Source of the DNA: JALZUV01 sp963837025
GTDB lineage: Bacteria > Pseudomonadota > Alphaproteobacteria > Rickettsiales > JALZUV01
Reading direction: 5' to 3'
Length of the DNA stretch: 64,000 bases
Assembly: GCA_963837025.1 (NCBI GenBank)
Contig: CAWILT010000002.1
Span: 310,001 to 374,000, forward strand
Shown: in pieces, positions 44,027-53,295 of the stretch
How the letters are laid out: each line of letters begins with the position of its first letter
How positions within the stretch are numbered: the stretch's first letter is position 1
Position numbers and translations under genes: made by a program
Notes under the pieces: model-generated
Databases searched by the model: none
Told to the model about the DNA's origin: nothing
The model's input: only the letters and a program-made list of their open reading frames with translations

Positions 44027-45079
44027 CTAAGCCCAGCAAGCGCGATGCTGTTGCCATAAAGCGTTGGGCTGTAAAGCCAATGCTTTGTCTATAAGACTTA
44101 AACCGTCTACGCGCTGCCCATTTTGATGCGCAATTTGGGCTAGTGCGGCGAGTGCAGGGGCATTGCTCACATCAATCTCCGCCGCTTTCGTAAAATCAAT
44201 CAATGCCAAATCAAGTGCGTTTTGGCCAAACTGCATGAGGCCGCGATGGTAATGATGCAGCGATGCCCCGTGGTGATAGCGTTGATGCCGCTTTTTACCC
44301 GCTTCAATAGCATGGTTAAAAGCCTCAAGTGCTTTGATATCTTCTCCCAATTCCAAATATATCAAACCCATATGATGCCAGCTTAAGCAATCATCGGCAT
44401 TTTCTTGCACAATACGGCTGAGCAAATCCAGCGCCTTGTTAGGCTGATTTTGCCGCCAATCATAAATGGCTCTATCATGTGCCTTCTGTTGAGGGGCAAG
44501 TGCATAATAAGTTAATCGTTTGCGTTGAATTTCCTGCTCAATGGACAGTTGCGTGATGGAATGATGCATATAAGCTGGCACATCGCGCCCCGCATCCCAG
44601 CCATGGTTTTTGATATGCAGCGCAGCGTGATTAGCATGATCTTGAAATACCGCCTGATTAATGTCGTGCAAGGCAGCTTCATCATGGTCCTGTTTATAGA
44701 GTAATTTGGCGCGCTGCAAACATACAGCCGAATGTTCAAAATGGATGATGCTATGATAGCGATAAGCCACGTCAATCGCCCTGCTATACGCCTCAATTGC
44801 GTCCAATTGTTTGCCCTGCAATGCACAGCTATGCCCCAACGCATGCCATGCATCGCACTGAGCCGGTTGCGTTTGCAAATATGCATCGAGCACGGTTTCT
44901 GCCTGAGCAAAGTCAAAAATTAACAAAAGCTTTTCCGCAGCATCAATGTGGGATGAGGGCGCTGCTATCTGCGAAATCTCGCATGTTTGGGGCGTTATAG
45001 GCTGAATAATCGGAGCAAGCGTAGGCTCGGCTTGACTGGCTTTAAAACTAAACCGTTTGCCGAACAAGCTGCCCCCCAA
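44027..45079 (-). CDS. TPR-repeat protein
   Basis: A 350-residue soluble protein with several TPR units (AWHALGHSCALQGKQLDAIEAYSRAI, SWHHMGLIYLELGEDIKALEAFNHAI, ALAALAQIAHQNGQRVDGLSLIDKAL). No signal peptide is visible. The start at 45079 is a TTG that overlaps the ymdB end by 32 bases; no better ATG lies near, so the first residues are uncertain. Co-transcribed with ymdB. A scaffold role is likely; partner unknown. Confidence 0.75.
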   Translation of the reverse strand: MGGSLFGKRFSFKASQAEPTLAPIIQPITPQTCEISQIAAPSSHIDAAEKLLLIFDFAQAETVLDAYLQTQPAQCDAWHALGHSCALQGKQLDAIEAYSRAIDVAYRYHSIIHFEHSAVCLQRAKLLYKQDHDEAALHDINQAVFQDHANHAALHIKNHGWDAGRDVPAYMHHSITQLSIEQEIQRKRLTYYALAPQQKAHDRAIYDWRQNQPNKALDLLSRIVQENADDCLSWHHMGLIYLELGEDIKALEAFNHAIEAGKKRHQRYHHGASLHHYHRGLMQFGQNALDLALIDFTKAAEIDVSNAPALAALAQIAHQNGQRVDGLSLIDKALALQPNALWQQHRACWA

Positions 45080-45857
45080 TTTTTAAGGCTTCAATGGAGG
45101 TGGCATAACCCGTAGCCGAATCTAGTTTTACAGATAAGCCGCACAAGGTGGCTTCGCCATTCGCAGCGCTCATACGCCCTTTGCGCTTGGTTAAAAATTG
45201 ACGAAGCGGCTCAGTTTTATCAAACCCGATTACAGAATTATAATCGCCGCACATACCCGCATCGGTTTGATAGGCCGTGCCGCCTTGCATAATATGCGCA
45301 TCGTTAGTGGGCACATGCGTGTGCGAGCCAACAACCAGCGATACGCGCCCATCTAAATATTGCCCCATAGCCATTTTTTCCGATGTGGCCTCGCCATGAA
45401 AATCAACAATAATCGCATCTACATTTTTGCCTAAATGATAGGGCTTCAAAAGTCTATCCGCGCAAAGAAATGGGTTATCTAGCGCAAGCTTCATAAAAAC
45501 TTGCCCCATCAAATGCAACACTACAATTTTTTTGCCATGGGGCGTTTTAAATTCCTGTATGCCGCGTCCGGGTGTATTGTCGGGAAAATTAGCGCAACGC
45601 AGTAAATAAGGCTCACTATCCAGCGCGCCGGCCAGCTTATCTTGATCCCACACATGGTCGCCTGTGGTGACGGCATGCGCGCCGGCATCCACAAATTCTT
45701 TAGCAATTTCAGGTGTGCAGCCAAAACCCCCAGCTGAATTTTCGCCATTTACCACAACAAAATCAGCCTTGTGTTGGCGGATAATTTCGGGGAGTTTTTC
45801 GCACAGGCTTTGTCGCCCCGCTCGGCCTACTACATCGCCGAAATATAAAATATTCAT
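45048..45857 (-). CDS. ymdB: YmdB-family metallophosphoesterase
   Basis: YmdB of Bacillus is a 2',3'-cyclic nucleotide phosphodiesterase that affects RNA decay and cell fate. The 269-residue product has NILYFGDVVGRAGR, VNGENSAGGFG, TTGDHVWD, VDFHGEATSEKMAMG and VVGSHTHVPT, which hold the dimetal ligands. Length is normal. In Alphaproteobacteria it often lies near fau/ygfA, as here; sodC sits between the two on the other strand. Confidence 0.95.
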   Translation of the reverse strand: MNILYFGDVVGRAGRQSLCEKLPEIIRQHKADFVVVNGENSAGGFGCTPEIAKEFVDAGAHAVTTGDHVWDQDKLAGALDSEPYLLRCANFPDNTPGRGIQEFKTPHGKKIVVLHLMGQVFMKLALDNPFLCADRLLKPYHLGKNVDAIIVDFHGEATSEKMAMGQYLDGRVSLVVGSHTHVPTNDAHIMQGGTAYQTDAGMCGDYNSVIGFDKTEPLRQFLTKRKGRMSAANGEATLCGLSVKLDSATGYATSIEALKIGGQLVRQTV

Positions 45858-45920
45858 GGATTCTTTATACGATAAATCGTAATTTTCGCAATCAATAGCA
45901 TCAACAAAAAGGATTTCTTT

Positions 45921-46436
45921 ATGACTCGCTTCTCACTTATTCTCGCTAGCACACTATTACTTAGCACTGCCGCTTTCGCGCAAGATGCTGAAATGAAAAA
46001 GCCACTTGAAGCTAAAGCATTGCTGCAAAATGCACAGAGTGAATCGGTGGGTTTAGTTGATTTTCATCAAGGTGCTAACGGTGTTTTAGCCACCATTACC
46101 GCCAATAGTTTAACAACAGGCTGGCACGCCATTCATATTCATGAAAAAGGCGATTGCAGTGGCGAAGGCTTTAAAGTTTCAGGCGGGCACGCCAACAGCC
46201 ATGGCGCAAGCCACGGTTTTATGGAGGGCGCCAATTGGCATGAAGGTGACATTCCCAATATTTGGGTGAATGCCGATGGTACCTCGCGCAGCCAAGCTTT
46301 TTTATCGCAACTTAAACTAACCGACATCATGGATAAAGATGGCGCTGCTGTCATTATCCACGAAGGTAAAGATGATTATAAAAGCCAACCAAGTGGCGCA
46401 GCGGGCGATCGTGTAGCATGTGGCGTAATCAAGTAA
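45921..46436 (+). CDS. sodC: Periplasmic Cu/Zn superoxide dismutase
   Basis: SodC dismutes superoxide in the periplasm. The 171-residue product has a signal peptide ending AAFAQ, copper ligands in WHAIHIHEKGDC, the zinc loop with SGGHANSHGASHG and WHEGDIPN, and VIIHEGKDDYKSQPSG with the last His ligand and the GDRVACGVI end carrying the second disulfide Cys. All metal ligands appear present. AAAAGGATT precedes the ATG. It stands alone on the plus strand between ymdB and fau. Confidence 0.96.
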   Translation: MTRFSLILASTLLLSTAAFAQDAEMKKPLEAKALLQNAQSESVGLVDFHQGANGVLATITANSLTTGWHAIHIHEKGDCSGEGFKVSGGHANSHGASHGFMEGANWHEGDIPNIWVNADGTSRSQAFLSQLKLTDIMDKDGAAVIIHEGKDDYKSQPSGAAGDRVACGVIK

Positions 46437-46440
46437 CCAC

Positions 46441-46977
46441 TTAAACGGTAATGATGGCATTTAGTGCAATATCATGCGGCTCGCTTGGCAATGTATCAAC
46501 ATGCTGAAATTGATAGGCGCACCCTATTAAAATAGGGCGTGGCGTTATTTCAGCAAACGTTCGATCATAATACCCGCCGCCATAACCAAGGCGATGGTTG
46601 TGCTTATCAAAAGCCAGTAATGGCACCAACACAATATCGGGAATAAATAAAGCATTCTGCGCGCTCGGCTGCAATATGCCAAAATTGCCAAGCTCCAAAC
46701 CGTTAAGCTCAAATTCATGAAAGCTAAGGGCTTGGTATGGTGCATTGATACGCGGCACTAAAATATTCTTGCCATAAAGCGTTTTAATAGATTGTAACAA
46801 CGGCATCACATCCAGCTCATTGCTCATAGCAACATAACCGGCAATCGTTTGATAAGGTTGAGTCGTAAGAAATTTTAGCGCTTTTTGCATAAATTGTTGA
46901 GCGGCCTCTGCCTGTTGGGCAGGGCTAAGCGCCAAGCGTTTCTGTTTCATTGCATGCCGAAGTTCCGCTTTATTCAT
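46441..46977 (-). CDS. 5-formyltetrahydrofolate cyclo-ligase
   Basis: Converts 5-formyl-THF to 5,10-methenyl-THF with ATP (Fau/YgfA). The 178-residue product starts MNKAELRHAMKQKRLALSPAQQ and ends with the nucleotide-binding LGYGGGYYDRTFAEI motif. The ATG at 46977 fits the family better than an upstream start at 47016. The 6S RNA gene lies directly upstream on the same strand, a linkage conserved across Proteobacteria (ssrS-ygfA), so the gene is probably cotranscribed with 6S RNA. Confidence 0.93.
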   Translation of the reverse strand: MNKAELRHAMKQKRLALSPAQQAEAAQQFMQKALKFLTTQPYQTIAGYVAMSNELDVMPLLQSIKTLYGKNILVPRINAPYQALSFHEFELNGLELGNFGILQPSAQNALFIPDIVLVPLLAFDKHNHRLGYGGGYYDRTFAEITPRPILIGCAYQFQHVDTLPSEPHDIALNAIITV

Positions 46978-47036
46978 GCATTCATTATGCCGCGCAAAGC
47001 ATAGCTTGTCACGCAAAGCACGAAAAATAAGGAAGC

Positions 47037-47206
47037 GAGAGAGGGCCGTTATAAACCGTGGGCTTATCTAATCCGCATGCGACCCTATTTAACTAGGTGG
47101 GCGCCTTGTGAACAAAACCACGGTTAAGTTCAGGGAAAGCTCCCTTACATACGATGTATCGGTCCAAGGGATCTAGTGCCTTCACGCATTTTACAGTCCC
47201 TCTCTC
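47037..47206 (-). ncRNA. ssrS: 6S RNA
   Basis: 6S RNA binds sigma70 RNA polymerase in stationary phase by mimicking an open promoter. Evidence: the ends pair perfectly (GAGAGAGGG at 47206-47198 with CCCTCTCTC at 47045-47037), the length of about 170 nt is typical, the interior contains the GGCGCCCACCT segment common to alphaproteobacterial 6S RNAs, and the gene lies directly upstream of fau on the same strand. Ends are approximate. Confidence 0.85.
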
Positions 47207-47213
47207 AATCCGC

Positions 47214-47219
47214 ATTATA
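47214..47219 (-). promoter_or_regulatory. -10 element of the 6S RNA promoter
   Basis: Perfect TATAAT on the minus strand, 7 bases before the first base of the 6S terminal stem. The -35 region is poor (AGCCAA/TAGCCA). Confidence 0.65.
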
Positions 47220-47352
47220 CGCTCTTTGATTAGGTTTGGCTACACCCATATCGATGTTACGGAATGATGAAATTTTTAGAAAAATCCAAATTCAGCATAT
47301 TTTTTCTAACTGCGTTAACACAAACTTCATAAACATTTGCTACATTAGAATC

Positions 47353-48198
47353 ATGATGTTCAAAAAATTCTTTAAACGTAATTCGTCGGCTCAAGAGCTA
47401 GATGCGCGATGCGAAAATGCTCTACGATCGGCTACCTTAAATCCGCGTTATCATAAAACGCATCAACAGCTTTGCTCGCGCTTTCTAAATGCCTATGTGC
47501 GCTATATGTTTGATAGCATCAATCTTGCCAAGGAAATTCAGCTCACCCGTCACGAGGGTGAAGTGCAACTGGCGCAAACTCTAAAAACGATTATCGGCTT
47601 CGAAAATGAAGCATTTCATCAAAATCAATCAGACTTTTTTGAAGTGATGATAAAAATACTTACCGAAAAAACGCATCAGGCCTGTAACGATGCCATGCAT
47701 GAAGCCAAACGCAAATCACATCAGTTTAGTCAATTAGCGCAAAGTGTGATGAAAGATCAGCGCAATAATTTACTGCTTTCAAAAACAATGATGATGGCAA
47801 AGCGCTACGGTCAGGCATCCATTATTCACCAGTTAGCATCCGAGCAGCGTGCCATTTCGCCAGCCGATGCATTTGCAGCTAAACTATTAAATGATTCCGA
47901 ATATTCGAGCAAATCCGATAATATTGATGTGTTGTGTTTTACCTCACTAGCTGAAGGTATTCGTTCGGTTGCAACCAGCCAAATGAATCATTATTTTCAA
48001 ATGCGCCGTTTCGAAAAAGAGCAGGAAGTGAAAAGCTTTAATGGCGTCAGTTCAGAAGAAATTATTCAGCAACTCCAGCTCGATAAAATGTTAATCAATC
48101 AATATGATGCGCTCATTGAAATGGAAAGCTATAATAGTTCACATCTACGCAATAACGATTATCGCATTGCTGATGATGAATTGCCTAATCTGCACTAA
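47353..48198 (+). CDS. Unrecognised helical protein between zapA and 6S RNA
   Basis: Not recognised. The 281-residue product starts MMFKKFFKRNSS (ATG at 47353 or 47356), is basic at the N terminus, and is predicted mostly helical and soluble, with no signal peptide and few hydrophobic stretches. An in-frame start at 47236 would run into the 6S promoter and is rejected. It converges with zapA (12 bases apart) and diverges from 6S RNA, interrupting the usual zapA-ssrS order. Confidence 0.65.
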   Translation: MMFKKFFKRNSSAQELDARCENALRSATLNPRYHKTHQQLCSRFLNAYVRYMFDSINLAKEIQLTRHEGEVQLAQTLKTIIGFENEAFHQNQSDFFEVMIKILTEKTHQACNDAMHEAKRKSHQFSQLAQSVMKDQRNNLLLSKTMMMAKRYGQASIIHQLASEQRAISPADAFAAKLLNDSEYSSKSDNIDVLCFTSLAEGIRSVATSQMNHYFQMRRFEKEQEVKSFNGVSSEEIIQQLQLDKMLINQYDALIEMESYNSSHLRNNDYRIADDELPNLH

Positions 48199-48209
48199 AT
48201 TTTAGCGCG

Positions 48210-48530
48210 CTAATCAATTAACGATTCTAATTTTCCGGCGATGCGTTCTAGCGTATCGGCAATCACTAATTCAACCTGTTCTTTATCTTCGCTGCTGCGG
48301 CGGCGGGCTTTTTGTTTCGCGTCGCGTAAATCTGCTAGCAGCATGAGCGCCGTGATAACCAGCCGTGTATTTTCCATCGTCATGGTTTCAGCGCGATCGC
48401 CAAAACTGGCATCAAGCTCGCTTAATCGTTGGGTTAAATCATCAGCCAAATGCATTAAATCGCGTTCTTGCCCCTCTTCGCATTGCAAGCGATAGGTACG
48501 GCCATGCACATTTAAACTCAAAGGTTTCAT
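48210..48530 (-). CDS. zapA: Cell division protein ZapA
   Basis: ZapA binds FtsZ filaments and promotes their bundling at the division site. The 106-residue product has the family start LNVHGRTYRLQCEEGQERDL followed by HLADDLTQRL and a C-terminal helix. Its start overlaps the upstream DUF4164 gene by four bases. Upstream of 6S RNA in many Alphaproteobacteria. Confidence 0.92.
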   Translation of the reverse strand: MKPLSLNVHGRTYRLQCEEGQERDLMHLADDLTQRLSELDASFGDRAETMTMENTRLVITALMLLADLRDAKQKARRRSSEDKEQVELVIADTLERIAGKLESLID

Positions 48531-48802
48531 GCGGCATCCTCATTCGCTAATAATGCCTCAATTTGCGTGGTCATCGCCTCAAGCTCTTGGTCGGTTTGCG
48601 CAATAACATCTTGTAATGCTTGATATTTTTCCACTAATTGCTGATTCTCTTTTTCTAGCGACGAGGTATCTCCGCTACTAAGCGATTCCTGTCGCAATCG
48701 TTCAATCGTTTCGCTCACGCGGTTAAATGCGTGGTTCAACCGCTCTGCAGCGGCATCAATGCGGGCATTTCCCATAGAAGCGATTGGCGATTGGTGTGTC
48801 AT
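48527..48802 (-). CDS. DUF4164-like small coiled-coil protein
   Basis: A 91-residue product, helical and rich in Glu/Gln (NRVSETIERLRQESLSS; LEKENQQLVEKYQALQDVI), forming a coiled coil. Alphaproteobacteria have a DUF4164 gene directly before zapA, which this matches in size, character and position. Function is not established; a division role is inferred from zapA. Confidence 0.75.
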   Translation of the reverse strand: MTHQSPIASMGNARIDAAAERLNHAFNRVSETIERLRQESLSSGDTSSLEKENQQLVEKYQALQDVIAQTDQELEAMTTQIEALLANEDAA

Positions 48803-48918
48803 TAATCGACTCTAGCGTGTGTTTTAAATTTCGTAAAGTTTTGGTTGCGAAAAAGCAACGCGCCGCCTACTGTGCCGCCATATAAACCAGCACTGAGCTT
48901 AGCCAACGGAGCCTGATT

Positions 48919-50928
48919 ATGACTGCCCAACCTGCAATGCAATCTTCCAACACTCAATCGCACCCTTCAAAAAAGAAAATGGCCGATGCCATTCGTGTGC
49001 TGGCGATGGACGCCGTGCAGGCCGCCAATTCAGGCCATCCGGGAATGCCCATGGGCATGGCCGATGTTGCCACTGTGCTTTTCACCCAGTTTTTAAAGTT
49101 TGATCCCAAACAGCCCCATTGGCCCGATCGCGATCGTTTTGTACTATCAGCGGGCCACGGTTCCATGCTGCAATATGCGCTCATGTATTTAACGGGCTAT
49201 GATGAAATTACGATAGAGCAGATCAAGAAATTCCGCACATTACACGCTAAAACTGCAGGTCACCCTGAATTTGGCGAGGCCGCCGGTATTGAAACTACCA
49301 CCGGCCCGCTTGGTCAAGGTATCGGCAATGCAGTAGGATTTGCATTAGCGGAACGCATGCTCAATGCCGATTTTGGCGACGATTTAGTCGAGCATTACAC
49401 CTATAGCATCGCGGGCGATGGGTGCTTAATGGAAGGCATCAGCCAAGAGGCGATTTCGCTGGCTGGTCATCTTGGCCTCAATAAACTTATTTTGCTATGG
49501 GATGATAATAATATTACCATCGATGGCTCGGTTGAGCTTTCCGACTCCACCGACCAGCTTAAGCGTTTTGAAGCCTGCGGGTGGGATACCCAAAGCATTG
49601 ATGGCCATAATCATGAAGCGATTACGGCTGCCATTGCTAAAGCCCAAAAATCAAATAAACCAAGCATGATTGCCTGCAAAACCATTATCGGGTTTGGTTC
49701 ACCCAATAAGGCAGGCACTTCAGCTACCCATGGCGCTGCTTTGGGTGATGAAGAAATTGCCGCTACCCGCAAACAACTTGGCTGGGATGCGTCGCCGTTT
49801 GAAATTCCCGATGAAATTTTACACGAATGGCGATCGGCCGGCACACGCGGTCAAACCGATAGCCACGCATGGGGCAAGCGCTTAAACGCTTCTGGCAAAG
49901 AAGCCGAATTTACGCAACGCGTGAGCACGGATTTAACCGATGGCTGGCAAACTGCAATCGACGACTATAAAAAAGCACTCGCCGAGGAGCAGCCTAACGA
50001 AGCCACACGCAAAAGCTCAGGCCGCGTGCTTGAAGTATTGGGTGCCGCCCTACCTGAATTGGTCGGGGGATCCGCTGACCTAACCGGCTCTAACCTTACC
50101 AAAACCAAAGCGATGCAACCCGTTACAAAAGACGATTATTCGGGCCGCTATCTCTATTGGGGTATTCGCGAGCATGGTATGGCTGCAACCATGAATGGGT
50201 TAGCGCTGCATGGTGGTTTTGTGCCTTATGGTGGCACATTTATGGTATTTACCGATTATTGTCGCCCCTCTATCCGCCTAGCGGCACTCATGAAACAACG
50301 CGTGATTTATGTGATGACGCATGATTCGATTGGCTTAGGCGAAGATGGCCCCACGCACCAACCGGTTGAGCATCTGCCAAGTTTGCGTGCGATGCCAAAC
50401 GTTAATGTATTCCGCCCTGCTGACGCGACGGAAACCGCTGAATGTTGGGCATTGTCCCTCGCCAGCGTTGACGCACCGTCCATTCTGTCACTTTCTCGCC
50501 AAAACTTACCTAGCGTGCGTAGCACTTACACCAAAGAGAATCTTTGTTCTTATGGCGGATATACGCTTTGCGAATTTTCCGATGATGACGCACAGGTTAC
50601 GCTTATTGCCAGCGGCTCAGAAGTGGAAATTGCGATTGAAGCAAAAAAACTACTTTCCGCTAAAAACATCACAGCCAAAGTTGTTTCGCTGCCATGCTGG
50701 GAGTTATTTGAAAAACAGCCGGCTAGCTATCGCGAAGAAACACTGGGCAAGGGTCTGCGCGTAGGTATTGAAGCCGCGCTTGGCTTTGGCTGGGAGCGTT
50801 ATCTGGGCAAAGATGGCATTTTTGTAGGCATGACAGGCTTTGGCGCATCCGCACCGGCTGAAGATCTCTACAAGCATTTTGGTATAACGGCAGAAGATGT
50901 GGTGAAGAAAGTATCCAAGGCGCTTTAA
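48919..50928 (+). CDS. tkt: Transketolase
   Basis: Thiamine-diphosphate enzyme of the pentose phosphate pathway. The 669-residue product has ANSGHPGMPMGMAD, FVLSAGHGSMLQYA, the thiamine-binding GDGCLMEGISQEA...LIWDDN-type region (LILLWDDNNITIDG) and the transketolase pyrimidine domain with RYLYWGIREHGMAA and HDSIGLGEDGPTHQPVE. Length is normal. It diverges from the DUF4164-zapA unit, a conserved alphaproteobacterial arrangement. Confidence 0.98.
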   Translation: MTAQPAMQSSNTQSHPSKKKMADAIRVLAMDAVQAANSGHPGMPMGMADVATVLFTQFLKFDPKQPHWPDRDRFVLSAGHGSMLQYALMYLTGYDEITIEQIKKFRTLHAKTAGHPEFGEAAGIETTTGPLGQGIGNAVGFALAERMLNADFGDDLVEHYTYSIAGDGCLMEGISQEAISLAGHLGLNKLILLWDDNNITIDGSVELSDSTDQLKRFEACGWDTQSIDGHNHEAITAAIAKAQKSNKPSMIACKTIIGFGSPNKAGTSATHGAALGDEEIAATRKQLGWDASPFEIPDEILHEWRSAGTRGQTDSHAWGKRLNASGKEAEFTQRVSTDLTDGWQTAIDDYKKALAEEQPNEATRKSSGRVLEVLGAALPELVGGSADLTGSNLTKTKAMQPVTKDDYSGRYLYWGIREHGMAATMNGLALHGGFVPYGGTFMVFTDYCRPSIRLAALMKQRVIYVMTHDSIGLGEDGPTHQPVEHLPSLRAMPNVNVFRPADATETAECWALSLASVDAPSILSLSRQNLPSVRSTYTKENLCSYGGYTLCEFSDDDAQVTLIASGSEVEIAIEAKKLLSAKNITAKVVSLPCWELFEKQPASYREETLGKGLRVGIEAALGFGWERYLGKDGIFVGMTGFGASAPAEDLYKHFGITAEDVVKKVSKAL

Positions 50929-50934
50929 ACCGCT

Positions 50935-51135
50935 ATGGCCAACTCATCAATCACGATGCTAGAAGAACAATTAGCGCATCAATCCATAGAGATTGAGCGT
51001 TTGAGTGATGAGCTTTACGCCCAACAAAAAGAGATTACACAGTTAAAAAAGCAAATCGGCCATTTTAAACAAACCGTTGAAAGCCTATCGCATATTCGGG
51101 CTGAATCGGACGAAGCGCCGCCTCCGCATTATTAA
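50935..51135 (+). CDS. slyX: SlyX family protein
   Basis: A 66-residue coiled-coil protein with the SlyX pattern: LEEQLAHQSIEIERLSDELY, QKEITQLKKQI, and the telltale C-terminal PPPHY. Function is unknown. Follows tkt by 6 bases and overlaps the converging GNAT gene by four bases. Confidence 0.9.
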   Translation: MANSSITMLEEQLAHQSIEIERLSDELYAQQKEITQLKKQIGHFKQTVESLSHIRAESDEAPPPHY

Positions 51136-51410
51136 ATTGAGTGCAACAATGCATGATAGGCTGGATGTTTGCGCATCCACGCCGCAGCATAACCGCAATG
51201 CGGGCTGATGGTGAGCTTCTTTTCTTGCGCATATTCCATAATAGTCTGCATTAATTGACCCGCCGCACCCGTACCACGTAATTGGGGTGGCGACTCTACA
51301 TAATTAAGATGCAAATGCTGGCCATCTAATCGAAAAGTGGCAAATACAATATGACCCTCCATTTCCAACTCAAACCGGTTGTTTGATTCATTGATAATTG
51401 GACGCGTCAT
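51132..51410 (-). CDS. Small GNAT-like N-acetyltransferase (NATD1/YjdJ type)
   Basis: A 92-residue product with the short GNAT core HLNYVESPPQLRGTGAAGQLMQTIMEYA (acetyl-CoA loop RGTGAAG) and the C-terminal SPHCGYAAAWMRKHPAY typical of YjdJ/NATD1 proteins. Substrate unknown. It starts 3 bases after the upstream lipoprotein gene. Confidence 0.88.
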   Translation of the reverse strand: MTRPIINESNNRFELEMEGHIVFATFRLDGQHLHLNYVESPPQLRGTGAAGQLMQTIMEYAQEKKLTISPHCGYAAAWMRKHPAYHALLHSI

Positions 51411-51413
51411 TTA

Positions 51414-52658
51414 TTAAGGCAAAGCTGGAGGGCTTGGTAATGCTTGTACCACTGGCTTACTGACAATCACCTTGGGTGGTTGCGCCTTGGGCACCTCAAA
51501 ATCCATCATGGGTGAAGGCATTGCCAGCGGCTCATCCAAGTCAAATTCCAATGGCGGCACATAATCATTATCTGATCCCGCATCGGCTACGGGGTCTACC
51601 ATAGGTGGAACCGCTACTTGAGGGGTAGGCGCTGCAGGCTGAGTTTCAACGGGTTGTGTTGTTTCAATAACCACTTCATCCGCTACCACCACCACAGGCT
51701 TTGTTTCCAATGTTTCCGTCTTTTGCACAGGTGCTGGCTTCACAACCGCTTTTTTCGCTACGGGTTTAGACTGCATTTTCACCTGAGCCGATTCAATACT
51801 ATACGGATCCGCCGGCTGATAGCTGGCTCTGTATCGACTAGATGGCGCTTGGCTCACTTCAGTTGGCGCTTGTGCTAAACCATAGGGGCGAGGCGGAGCA
51901 TTATAGGCATAATTTTGATTGGGGTTAGCGCTATATTGCATTGGGGGTGGACTATTATACATGGGTTGTGGTGCGAAGGATGATTGCTGCCCATACCCAC
52001 CCATTTGGTTCGAATAAGGCTGCGCTTGTGGCATTGGATAAGCGGGTGGCGCAGATTGCATAGGCGCATTGCCACCATATCCGGCGCCGCCATAAGATGA
52101 AGGTGGTGGTGCGCCATAAGGTGCATTATGCGATTGCATAGGTGGCTGTCCATAAGGCGCGGGCGCGGGGCGTTGCGGCGGTTGCTGCTGGCTATATGAA
52201 GGCGGCATCGGTTGGCCATATGCATCAAAATTTTGAACATTCGGCTGCATGGGCGAGCGCATCGGAGGCGCTTGGTCAAAACGCTGCGGTGGATTGCCAC
52301 CATAAGGAGGATGGTTTTGTCCGAATGGATTTTGCGGATCCATGTAAGGATTAGATCCCTGCATACCATAGTTGGATGGTGCAGGTGACCCATTAAAATT
52401 CTGTGGTGAAGGCTGACCATAAGATTGCTGCTGGCCATTAGGATAATTTGGCATTCCATCAATACCTTGAATGGGTTTGCTAGGCGCACCTAAACGCACA
52501 TTGTCAATATTCTTAGCGGCTTGTATATCGCGGTCTTTAACATATTGACCCGTAAAATACCCAGCACCAAATCCAGCGCCAAACGAAATAAATTCTGTGC
52601 AGCCTGATAAAACGAGTGGCAAACCTGCCAAAACTAAAAAGTGAGTGCGAAATTTCAT
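51414..52658 (-). CDS. Pro/Gln/Tyr-rich lipoprotein
   Basis: A 414-residue predicted lipoprotein. The signal peptide ends in lipobox LVLSGC (Cys20), followed by a Gly-rich GAGFGAGYFTGQYV segment, then a long region about 60-280 built of short P/Q/Y/G/M-rich units (for example YGQPPMQSHNAPYG, PPPSSYGGAGYGG), and a charged/Pro tail. The low-complexity region is likely disordered. Function not assignable; perhaps a surface or cell-wall spanning protein. Operon with the GNAT gene. Confidence 0.75.
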   Translation of the reverse strand: MKFRTHFLVLAGLPLVLSGCTEFISFGAGFGAGYFTGQYVKDRDIQAAKNIDNVRLGAPSKPIQGIDGMPNYPNGQQQSYGQPSPQNFNGSPAPSNYGMQGSNPYMDPQNPFGQNHPPYGGNPPQRFDQAPPMRSPMQPNVQNFDAYGQPMPPSYSQQQPPQRPAPAPYGQPPMQSHNAPYGAPPPSSYGGAGYGGNAPMQSAPPAYPMPQAQPYSNQMGGYGQQSSFAPQPMYNSPPPMQYSANPNQNYAYNAPPRPYGLAQAPTEVSQAPSSRYRASYQPADPYSIESAQVKMQSKPVAKKAVVKPAPVQKTETLETKPVVVVADEVVIETTQPVETQPAAPTPQVAVPPMVDPVADAGSDNDYVPPLEFDLDEPLAMPSPMMDFEVPKAQPPKVIVSKPVVQALPSPPALP

Positions 52659-52728
52659 AAGTATCCTAAATAGTGCTATTTTAAGATAATGTGGATAACT
52701 TATGTTAAAGGCGCAAACTTTCAGCCCA

Positions 52729-53058
52729 TTAAGCGGCGGTTTGGATGCCTTTTTCAGTGAACAGTGCTTTTAACTCACCAGTTTCATACATTTCGCGTAC
52801 AATATCGCATCCACCCACAAACTCGCCCTTCACATAAAGTTGGGGAATCGTCGGCCATTGCGCATAAGATTTAATGCCTTCACGCAAATCTTGATCGGCC
52901 AACACATTCTTATCTAAAAAATCTACTTCCATGCGTTCTAAAACCGATGCCACCACCGAAGAAAAACCACATTGTGGAATTTTCTTTGAGCCTTTCATGT
53001 ATAAAACTACATCATTTTCGGTGATTTCTTTTTCAATTTGGGCGTGAATATCGGTCAT
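52729..53058 (-). CDS. grxD: Monothiol glutaredoxin (Grx4 type)
   Basis: CGFS-type glutaredoxin that carries [2Fe-2S] clusters. The 109-residue product has KGSKKIPQCGFSSVV (Cys30), WPTIPQLYVKGEFVGGCDI and a C-terminal helix. It lies 3 bases after bolA, the usual partner with which it forms a mixed Fe-S complex. Confidence 0.97.
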   Translation of the reverse strand: MTDIHAQIEKEITENDVVLYMKGSKKIPQCGFSSVVASVLERMEVDFLDKNVLADQDLREGIKSYAQWPTIPQLYVKGEFVGGCDIVREMYETGELKALFTEKGIQTAA

Positions 53059-53061
53059 TTT

Positions 53062-53295
53062 CTACTCCGGAATTACAGTTTTAACTTGAAGGGCATGCAG
53101 GGTGCTATCCATTGCACCGTTAAGCGCAGCAAATACCATTTTATGTTGATTGATGCGGCTTACACCACGAAATTTCTCGCTAGTAACGGTCACCGAATAA
53201 TGGTCGTTATCGCCTGCGAGGTCTTTTAGCTCAACTTTTCCATCTGCAAAAACAGTGGTCAAAAGCAATTCAATTTCATGGGCGTGCATAGGCAT
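53062..53295 (-). CDS. bolA: BolA family protein
   Basis: BolA proteins bind the Fe-S cluster of CGFS glutaredoxins. The 77-residue product has the helix-turn region DNDHYSVTVTSEKFRGVSRINQHKMVFAAL and the RxxxHxxVxxAL motif. Start is 53295 or 53289; an upstream start at 53322 adds non-conserved residues. Directly upstream of grxD in the same operon. Confidence 0.94.
   Translation of the reverse strand: MPMHAHEIELLLTTVFADGKVELKDLAGDNDHYSVTVTSEKFRGVSRINQHKMVFAALNGAMDSTLHALQVKTVIPE

Noticed and set aside
51875..52489. 204-residue Met/His/Arg-rich open frame
   Set aside because: Same-strand alternative frame of the Pro/Gln/Tyr-rich lipoprotein; the lipoprotein has a lipobox and a sensible start.
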